NCBI RefSeq assembly: GCF_016623465.1
Contig: NZ_JAEDAJ010000002.1
Coordinates: forward strand, 322,093 to 386,092
Source of the DNA: Brachybacterium halotolerans
GTDB lineage: Bacteria; Actinomycetota; Actinomycetes; Actinomycetales; Dermabacteraceae
Length of the DNA stretch: 64,000 nt
Reading direction: 5' to 3'
Both the position numbers and the translations under genes were made by a program. Of this stretch, positions 58,446 through 64,000 are shown piece after piece. Under the pieces are notes generated by a model. That model was not told the DNA's origin. It made no database searches and saw only the letters and a list, made by a program, of their open reading frames with translations. Numbering within the stretch: position 1 is the stretch's first letter; every line of letters starts with the position of its first letter.

Positions 58446-58886
58446 TCAGACGCCCACCGACCGTCCCGCCCACGCGGGAGCTCCGGCGAGCGCCGCCTGC
58501 GCGGCGGCACGAGTCGCGGCGGGCAGGGCCGAGGCGCGCCCCGTCCCCCGGTCGACATGGATGCCGAGCAGCTCCTCGGTGGCGACCGGCTCGCCGTCGA
58601 CGGTCATCTCGTGGGCCAGCTGCAGCTTCTTCTCCGCGATGGCGATCACGTCGCTGCGCACCTCGAGCCGGGCGTCCGGCCCGACCTCCCGGAGGTAGCG
58701 CACATGCGCCTCGACGGTGAACAGCGAGCAGCCCGTGCTCTCGCGGTACTCGGGCCCGAGGCCGAGGGCGGCCATCGCCTCGTCGGTCGCGTAGCCGAAC
58801 ACGAGGACGTAGTAGGCCTCGGAGAGGTGGCCGTTGTAGTCGATCCACTCGGGCAGGACGGGCGTCGCGAACGTCGTGAGGCTCAT
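58446..58886 (-). CDS. cdhB: Hotdog-fold thioesterase, probable betainyl-CoA thioesterase
   Basis: A 146-aa protein with the 4HBT signature EWIDYNGHLSEAYYVLVF (catalytic Asp in the DYNGH motif). It starts at an ATG overlapping the dehydrogenase stop. In Pseudomonas and rhizobia the equivalent gene, sometimes fused to carnitine dehydrogenase, hydrolyses betainyl-CoA to glycine betaine. The same adjacency here supports that role. The gap of about 100 bp to the substrate-binding gene contains several GATGTC repeats but no clear terminator. Confidence 0.83.
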   Translation of the reverse strand: MSLTTFATPVLPEWIDYNGHLSEAYYVLVFGYATDEAMAALGLGPEYRESTGCSLFTVEAHVRYLREVGPDARLEVRSDVIAIAEKKLQLAHEMTVDGEPVATEELLGIHVDRGTGRASALPAATRAAAQAALAGAPAWAGRSVGV

Positions 58887-59947
58887 GCGCTCGCCCCCGT
58901 GCCGCCTGCCCTCTCGCCGGTGCTCGCGCCCATATCTCCGGTGTTCGCCCCCGCGCCGCCGGTCGTCGGCTTCTCGGCGGCACCCGGGAGGGAGGCGCGC
59001 AGCTCCTGGGAGAGCCGGCGGATAGCGATGATCGAGGCGTCGCGGGCGGCGACGAGCTCGGTGAAGCTGCGTCCGGCGATCTCGTCCTCGCAGCCGTCGA
59101 TGACCTTCTGGCGCAGGTCGTCGGTGAGCTCCGGGGCGGTCAGGCGGGTCCACGGCGCGAGCAACGAGGGTCCGAAGTGGTCGAGCATGTGGGCCATTCC
59201 GCCCTCGCCGCCGGCCAGGGCGAAGGTGAGCATGGGGCCCTGCAGCGGCCAGCGCAGGCCGGGGCCGTCGGTGATCGAGCGGTCGATCTGGTCGACCGTC
59301 GCCTCGCCCGCGTCCACCATGTGCAGCGCCTCGCGCCAGAGCGCCTCCTGCAGCCGGTTAGCGATGAAGCCGGGCACCTCGCGGTCCATGCGGATCACGG
59401 ACTTCCCGATCCGCTCGTAGAACTCGGCGGCCCAGTCGACGGCAGCCGCATCGGTCGCCTCGCCGCCGACGACCTCGACGAGAGGGATCAGGTACGGCGG
59501 GTTGAAGGGGTGGCCGACGACGAGCCGGTCCGCGAGACCCGCCTGCGCGGCCGTCGTGGCCATCTCGGTCATCGAGTACCCGGAGGTCGAGGACGCGATG
59601 ACGACGTCCGGCGGGGCGGCGGCGGCGACCTCTGCCAGCAGGTCCTGCTTCATGGCGAGGTCTTCCGGGGCGGACTCCTGGACGAAGCCGACGCCCTCGA
59701 GCGCCTCGGCAAGGTCGCTGTGCACGCTCCAGGCGGAGGGGTCCGCTCCCTCGGCGAGCCCGAGCTCGGTCAGGGCGGGCCAGGCCGCGTCGATCAGCCG
59801 CTCGAGCTTCTCCCCGGCCGTCGGGCTGGGGTCCCAGACGCGCACGCGCAGTCCGTGGGCGAGGAAGTAGGCGGCCCAGCCGCCGCCGATCGTTCCCGCT
59901 CCGACGCATCCGACGGTGTCGATGGTTCCGGGCTCGCGCAGTGGCAT
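58883..59947 (-). CDS. cdhA: L-carnitine 3-dehydrogenase (3-hydroxyacyl-CoA dehydrogenase family)
   Basis: A 354-aa NAD-dependent dehydrogenase. N-terminal NAD motif: VGCVGAGTIGGGWAAYFLAH; SSTSGYSMTEM is the substrate region; the catalytic His is in VVGHPFNPPYLIPLVEVVGG; the C-terminal helical domain has FIANRLQEALWREALHMV. Lack of the usual CoA-binding features and the neighbours (BKACE, thioesterase) point to carnitine dehydrogenase, converting L-carnitine to 3-dehydrocarnitine. The last 35 residues are Gly/Ala/Thr-rich, with repeats such as GANTGDMGASTGE, and probably disordered. Confidence 0.85.
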   Translation of the reverse strand: MPLREPGTIDTVGCVGAGTIGGGWAAYFLAHGLRVRVWDPSPTAGEKLERLIDAAWPALTELGLAEGADPSAWSVHSDLAEALEGVGFVQESAPEDLAMKQDLLAEVAAAAPPDVVIASSTSGYSMTEMATTAAQAGLADRLVVGHPFNPPYLIPLVEVVGGEATDAAAVDWAAEFYERIGKSVIRMDREVPGFIANRLQEALWREALHMVDAGEATVDQIDRSITDGPGLRWPLQGPMLTFALAGGEGGMAHMLDHFGPSLLAPWTRLTAPELTDDLRQKVIDGCEDEIAGRSFTELVAARDASIIAIRRLSQELRASLPGAAEKPTTGGAGANTGDMGASTGERAGGTGASA

Positions 59948-60007
59948 GGTGTGGTGGTCTCCTCTTTCCTGGGCGGTGCTGCTGTGTGTGGTGATGTGGG
60001 ACGGGCG

Positions 60008-60892
60008 TCAGTGGGCGGCGAGCCCGAGGATGTCGCGCGCCTCGTTCGGTGAGGCGACGCGAGCGCCCATGCCCTCGATGAGGGTGCGCGCGCGCTCGAC
60101 CAGCTGGGCGTTGGTGGCCTTCACGCCCTTGGACAGGTAGAGGTTGTCCTCGAGCCCGACGCGCACGTGCCCTCCGGCGAGGACGGACTGCGCAACCCAC
60201 GGGAGCTGATGGCGGCCGATGCCGAAGGACGTGAACTGCGCCGTGGCCGGGAGCATGTCCACCATGGCGGTGAGCAGTCCGGTGCTCACAGGCGCGCCGT
60301 AGGGGATGCCCATGCACAGCTGGTACATCGGCGGATCGTCCAGCAGCCCCTCCTCATACATGACGTTGGCGAACCAGAGGTTGCCGGTGTCGAAGATCTC
60401 GAGCTCTGGCTTCACGCCGAGCTCACGGATCCGCGCCGCGCCCTCGCGCATCATGTCGGGGGTCGAGACGTAGATGTTCGAGCCCTCGCCGAAGTTCAGG
60501 GTGCCGCAGTCCAGGGTGCAGATCTCCGGGCGCAGTGCCTCGACGTGTGCGAGGCGTTCCGCCTGCGGGACCAGGTCGGTGCCGTCGAGGTGGCGGGTGG
60601 GGTCCTTCGGATCGATGACGAGGTCGCCGCCCATCCCCGCGGTCATGTTGATGACCGGGTCGACATCGGACTCGCGGACGAGGCGCGCGACCTCGGCGTA
60701 GAAGGCGGTCTCGCGCGAGCCCTGACGGGTGCGGGGGTCCCGCACGTGGATGTGGATCACGGAGGCGCCAGCGCGGGCGGCGGCGATCCCGGAATCCGCG
60801 ATCTCCTGCGGGGCGACCGGGACGTGCTCGCTCTTGCCCGCCGTGTCGCCGGCTCCGGTGAGCGCGCAGGTGAGGATGACGTGACGGTTCAT
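60008..60892 (-). CDS. cdhC: Beta-keto acid cleavage enzyme (BKACE), probable dehydrocarnitine cleavage
   Basis: A 294-aa DUF849-family enzyme. Zinc ligands are in [52 protein letters not shown] and [15 protein letters not shown] are family signatures. BKACE enzymes react a beta-keto acid with acetyl-CoA; with 3-dehydrocarnitine the products are betainyl-CoA and acetoacetate. Start ATG 60892, after GGGGATGTCCTC on the other strand. First structural gene after the XRE-TetR regulator, followed 60 bp later by carnitine dehydrogenase. Confidence 0.88.
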   Translation of the reverse strand: MNRHVILTCALTGAGDTAGKSEHVPVAPQEIADSGIAAARAGASVIHIHVRDPRTRQGSRETAFYAEVARLVRESDVDPVINMTAGMGGDLVIDPKDPTRHLDGTDLVPQAERLAHVEALRPEICTLDCGTLNFGEGSNIYVSTPDMMREGAARIRELGVKPELEIFDTGNLWFANVMYEEGLLDDPPMYQLCMGIPYGAPVSTGLLTAMVDMLPATAQFTSFGIGRHQLPWVAQSVLAGGHVRVGLEDNLYLSKGVKATNAQLVERARTLIEGMGARVASPNEARDILGLAAH

Positions 60893-61030
60893 GGGGATGT
60901 CCTCGGCTTCGTGTCGTGCTGCTGGGGTCATGGCGGTCCTGCCGCGCGCGGCAGAGGGTGATCGTCGGGTCCGTCGCCGGACCTGGCGATGCGAGGGCGG
61001 GCGGGTGCGCGGACCCGCCCGGGGATGGTG

Positions 61031-61999
61031 TCAGGGGTGGGCGGCGAGCTCGGCGTCGATGTGCGCATCGACCATGGCGAGCATCTGCTCCGGGCCGAGC
61101 AGCCCCGTGAGCACGCGGATCCCGAGCCCGTCGAAGAGCGCGGTCAGCCGCAGCACGGCGTCCTCGAGGGGCTGCTCGCGGAGGTCGCCCGAGGCGATCC
61201 CTTCCGCGACGATGTCCCTCACCGTGCTCTCCCAGCGGCCGTAGCTCTCGGCGTGGTGCACCCGGGTCGACTCGCTGTGCGCGGAGATCGCCCACGTCTG
61301 CGCCCAGATCGACCACTCCTCGCGGACGAGCGGCTCCTGCGGCAGCTGGATCCGCACGAGCGCGCGGAGCCGGTCGAGCGGAGGCTGGGCGAACTCCAGA
61401 CCCGCGACCTGCCGGTCGTACGCAAGCTTCACGCTGTACCGCAGGGTCTCCGCGAACAGCTCTTCCTTGTCCTCGAAGTGATAGTGGACGGTCGGCGGAG
61501 AGACGCCGGCAGCGGCCGCGACCTCGGAGATTCGCACCTGGGCGAATCCCCGATCGGCGAAGAGCTGCCACGCCTCCTGGACGATGCGCCGGCGCCGCAG
61601 ACTGCTCGCGGCGGGAGCCTGGGACTCCCAGGCCGGCAGGGCGCTGCGCGCGGGAGCGGCCGCCGACTCCGCATCCGAGTCCGAGCCGGTGAGCAGCCAG
61701 CTGACTGTCACGCCGGTGATGGTCGCCAGGGCGAACAGCTCGTCAGGCTGGAACCGTCGCGCGCCCTTCAAGGACTTCGAGAGCTTCGTTTCCTCCAGCC
61801 GCATCTGCCGAGCGACCTCGCGCTGCGACAACCCCGACCCCTGGATTGCGGTCCGGAACCGGACCATCCGGGTATCTCGCTGGGTCGGGGCCGTTTCTCC
61901 AAGAGCTGGCGCACCGACCCACCGCTGCTCATGGGTCACGAGCTCCGCGTCGCCACCCGGAACGCCGGGCCGCTTAGGGGGAAGATCGCTCGATGTCAC
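61031..61999 (-). CDS. Transcriptional regulator with XRE-type HTH fused to a TetR domain
   Basis: A 322-aa protein starting at GTG 61999. Residues about 45-105 form a Cro/C1-type HTH (FRTAIQGSGLSQREVARQMR, then ETKLSKSLKGARRFQPDE, then ITGVTVSWLLTG). After an Ala/Ser linker, residues about 132-322 form a TetR protein with HTH ISEVAAAAGVSPPTVHYHFE and a C-terminal ligand domain. Two separate DNA-binding domains in one chain is uncommon but known in actinobacteria. It heads the carnitine-type operon; direct repeats upstream could be its operator. Likely ligand: carnitine or a pathway intermediate. Confidence 0.88.
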   Translation of the reverse strand: MTSSDLPPKRPGVPGGDAELVTHEQRWVGAPALGETAPTQRDTRMVRFRTAIQGSGLSQREVARQMRLEETKLSKSLKGARRFQPDELFALATITGVTVSWLLTGSDSDAESAAAPARSALPAWESQAPAASSLRRRRIVQEAWQLFADRGFAQVRISEVAAAAGVSPPTVHYHFEDKEELFAETLRYSVKLAYDRQVAGLEFAQPPLDRLRALVRIQLPQEPLVREEWSIWAQTWAISAHSESTRVHHAESYGRWESTVRDIVAEGIASGDLREQPLEDAVLRLTALFDGLGIRVLTGLLGPEQMLAMVDAHIDAELAAHP

Positions 62000-62024
62000 C
62001 CGACGAGACTAGGGGGAGCGTGCG

Positions 62025-62065
62025 AGAATCGCAACTCCTCGATTCGTCGTCAGCCAGAATCGCAA
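62025..62065. promoter_or_regulatory. Direct and inverted repeats upstream of the XRE-TetR gene
   Basis: AGAATCGCAA occurs at 62025-62034 and again at 62056-62065 (31 bp apart, about three helix turns). Between them CGATTC (62040-62045) pairs with GAATCG (62026-62031) as an inverted repeat. The block starts 26 bp upstream of the regulator's start codon, so autoregulation by either HTH is plausible. Confidence 0.55.
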
Positions 62066-62672
62066 GCATCATGATGTCCGAGCTGGCCGTGGCAACCCAG
62101 ACAGCTCCGGCTATCCCGACAACCGCGATGAACCCGGCGAGGTCCTGCTGACGGCGCGGCCACTGTCAGAGCCCGGCGCCACGGGAAGTGACCCGCCGCG
62201 AGGCACCCATGAGGCGACCACACTGGCGGGCTACCGCGCGGTCGAGGCCGCAATGTCCTTACACCGTGCCTGCCGTCCTCCGCTCCCCCGAACACCTGCG
62301 ATCACGTGCTCCTCTGCATCTGGAGTCTGACACCTCCAGAATCTTTTCCGTCAGACGGCTCCAGGCACGACTATTCGGCCCATCGGTGTCGGGTCGACTG
62401 AGCTTTTCGCTCTTACTACCAGGCCGCGGTACTGCACGGATTCACTCCCTTCACCACCGACTCTTTGTGCCCCGCCCGCGCCGGAAACGTGCTGGTCGCC
62501 AGGAGAACGAGCGCGTGGTTCAAGCACCTTCAGCAGCGGCGGCGCCTCATGCTGCTTCACCACCACGAACGTGATAGTGGAGGCACGACTGCGAAGCGGC
62601 AGACCGCAGAAGCCGGGGCGCTGCCTTCACAATCGGCCACCGCGCTCTCCGGGATGGAATCGCCTGCCGGCG
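62066..62672. other. Intergenic region without a recognised gene
   Basis: About 600 bp of lower GC than its neighbours. Short frames exist on both strands, e.g. 62351-62566 minus (71 residues), but none has a good start, clear codon bias or a recognisable motif. The only pattern noted is a short hairpin-like CTGGAG/CTCCAG pair near 62318-62364. It may be the remains of an older gene or insertion. Confidence 0.4.
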
Positions 62673-63506
62673 TCAGTCCGCGGCACCCTCCTCGACGAAG
62701 TGGGTGTCGTTCACGGACGTCGCCTTCCACGTGCCCGCCTCGTAGACGAGGGTGCTCACGGCGGCGTTCTCGATGCCTCCGTGCACGTTGCTGAGGTCCG
62801 CCTTCAGCGTGGTCAGGACGCACATGATGGTGATGCCGCTGGAGACCACGAGGACATTGCCGCCCCCAGCCTTCGTCTGCGCAGCCCCGATCGCATCGAG
62901 TGCCTTCAAGGCGCGCTCGGAGACGTCGGCCGACGTCTCCACCGGGAGATCGGTGTCCCCTGCGACGACAGCGATCGAGTCGAGGACATCGAGGTAGTCG
63001 AGCTTCCCCATGTCCGCCATCAGCGCCTTCTGGTCCGCGTATCCCTGATCCTCGGCGATTGCGTCCCACATGACCGCGTTCCTGTCCCCCTCGAACGGGC
63101 CGAAGGCCATCTCACGGAGGCGCTCGTCGCGCTCCGGTTCGAGGCTCGACCCGGCGGTGTCGAGCGCGTCGTGCGCGGTCGTGTAGTGGCGCACCATTTC
63201 GGCGCAGTATGCGCCGCCGAACTCGATTCCCGCCTTCGCGAGCCCCGTGCCGAGCTGCTTCGCGACCTTGCTTCCCGGATCCGTGAGCGGGGAGTCCGCC
63301 CAGCCTTGGACCCGGTCGAGCTCGTTGAGCAACGTCTCCCCGTGGCGCGTGAGGTAGATCGTCACGGGCTCGCCGCCGGCACCCGCTCCGTCGGAACCCG
63401 ATCCGCCAGAGCCCTTCGACGGTGCGCAGGCGACCAGGGAGGTCGTGGCCGCGGTGGCCACGGCTGCCGCGGCCAGGCCGCGCCGGGTGACTCGCGCTGT
63501 GCTCAT
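62673..63506 (-). CDS. Histidine phosphatase superfamily lipoprotein
   Basis: A 277-aa exported phosphatase-like protein. Start ATG 63506 with GGAG six bases upstream. A Tat-like leader TRRGLAAAAVATAATTSLVAC ends in a lipobox Cys at about residue 27, followed by a Gly/Ser linker. The catalytic motif is IYLTRHGETLLNELDRVQGW (RHG with nucleophile His); EMVRHYTTAHDAL and LREMAFGPFEG follow, and the second His is expected near NVLVVSSGITIMC, where the usual SHG reads SSG. Loss of that His may mean low or no catalytic activity. Substrate unknown. Confidence 0.85.
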   Translation of the reverse strand: MSTARVTRRGLAAAAVATAATTSLVACAPSKGSGGSGSDGAGAGGEPVTIYLTRHGETLLNELDRVQGWADSPLTDPGSKVAKQLGTGLAKAGIEFGGAYCAEMVRHYTTAHDALDTAGSSLEPERDERLREMAFGPFEGDRNAVMWDAIAEDQGYADQKALMADMGKLDYLDVLDSIAVVAGDTDLPVETSADVSERALKALDAIGAAQTKAGGGNVLVVSSGITIMCVLTTLKADLSNVHGGIENAAVSTLVYEAGTWKATSVNDTHFVEEGAAD

Positions 63507-63559
63507 GCTGGTCTCCGTCTCGTGTGGGGAATCCGCCGCACGCCGGATGGCGGGGCCGG

Positions 63560-64000
63560 TCACAGCGTCAGTCCGTGGCCGAAGCGGAACAGGGGGTCCG
63601 CGGTGTCGAAGGGGACGTCGGAGCGGCTCGCGCGGACGGCCTCCATGCTGCGCGGCACCTCGAACGGGAGCCGGCCCTTCGCCTCGGCCGCGCCGGTGAG
63701 CACGTCCAGGAGGGCGCGCGGGCTCGCGCCGAAATCGGCCACGACGGCCGCCGCGGAGTCCACGATCGGCTCGAGGATCGCCGGGCGATCGAGGAACACG
63801 TCGACGACGGTCGGCACCTGCGCCGCGACCGCGGCCACATGGTCGAGCACGTGCTGGGGGAAGTCCAGGGAGCCCGAGTGGAAGAAGTTCTCGAAGGTCG
63901 TGCCGCGCTCCTCGAAGGGCGCTCGCAGTCGCAGCACGGCGGCGTCGGCCGCGGCCGGATCGTCCACGACGGTGCCGTACTCGGCGGCGACCTCCGGGTC
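63560..64000 (-). CDS. Glycoside hydrolase family 3, C-terminal part (cut by window edge)
   Basis: The open frame reaches the right edge; 146 residues are visible. RAPFEERGTTFENFFHSGSL followed by VPTVVDVFLDRPAILEPIVD is the second (alpha/beta sandwich) domain of GH3 beta-glucosidase/xylosidase proteins, and the end DTADPLFRFGHGLTL matches the conserved PLFPFGYGLSY-type terminus. The catalytic N-terminal barrel is outside the window, so specificity cannot be given. It is 53 bp upstream of the histidine-phosphatase gene on the same strand. Confidence 0.85.
   Translation of the reverse strand, partial: DPEVAAEYGTVVDDPAAADAAVLRLRAPFEERGTTFENFFHSGSLDFPQHVLDHVAAVAAQVPTVVDVFLDRPAILEPIVDSAAAVVADFGASPRALLDVLTGAAEAKGRLPFEVPRSMEAVRASRSDVPFDTADPLFRFGHGLTL

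Noticed and set aside
62351-62566. 71-residue minus-strand frame in the empty region
   Set aside because: No start signal, no motif and no codon-bias support.

Overview
The window is high-GC, tightly packed actinobacterial DNA with many ATGA/GTGA start-stop overlaps, GTG and TTG starts, a class E sortase with an LANTG-type substrate, and a ferrochelatase with a C-terminal cysteine cluster. The overall style fits Micrococcales, perhaps a Brachybacterium-like member of Dermabacteraceae; that placement is inference. All positions were read by hand from the sequence and no database search was run.

Layout. 1-2.9 kb: end of ferrochelatase and an SDR/DUF2867 protein. 2.8-18.9 kb: a sulfatase island with a formylglycine-generating enzyme (FGE) coupled to two DUF202 membrane proteins, five Cys-type sulfatases without export signals, two MFS transporters, a ROK repressor, a PadR regulator and a deletion scar in which a TetR 5' end is joined to an MFS 3' end. 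Three copies of a 25-bp imperfect palindrome lie in front of the ROK gene, three sulfatases and one MFS gene and look like the operator of a local regulon. 18.9-27.7 kb: a MoxR/DUF58/transglutaminase operon, a divergent Ser/Gly/Asp-rich surface protein, two Asp23/Gls24-like proteins and an ECF sigma factor. 27.9-34.8 kb: a surface locus with a repeat-rich LANTG adhesin, DUF5819, HTTM, lipoprotein, class E sortase and a 56-aa membrane protein. 35.3-42.6 kb: housekeeping and metabolic genes (UDP-glucose dehydrogenase, arginine deiminase, adenosine deaminase, pentapeptide-repeat protein, asd-lysC).

43-48.3 kb is an accessory stretch of visibly lower GC. It holds small-molecule-modifying and resistance-like enzymes (NUDIX, YdcF, erythromycin-esterase-like, APH-like, GNAT) and a roughly 105-bp MITE-like repeat in two clear copies and one diverged copy. 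48.5-62 kb is a catabolic locus whose parts add up to carnitine breakdown: XRE-TetR fusion regulator, beta-keto acid cleavage enzyme (BKACE), L-carnitine dehydrogenase, thioesterase, Dpp-type ABC importer and HSL-type esterase on the minus strand, facing PucR regulator, 3-oxoacid CoA-transferase A/B and a decayed thiolase on the plus strand. The right edge has a histidine-phosphatase lipoprotein and the 3' end of a GH3 glycosidase.

How the parts may work together (inference). In the island, MFS proteins import small sulfated sugars, cytosolic sulfatases activated by the FGE remove sulfate, and a sugar ligand releases ROK from its operators. In the catabolic locus, (acyl)carnitine is imported, de-esterified, oxidised to dehydrocarnitine and cleaved with acetyl-CoA to betainyl-CoA plus acetoacetate. 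The thioesterase then yields glycine betaine, and the CoA-transferase feeds acetoacetate to a thiolase whose local copy is broken.
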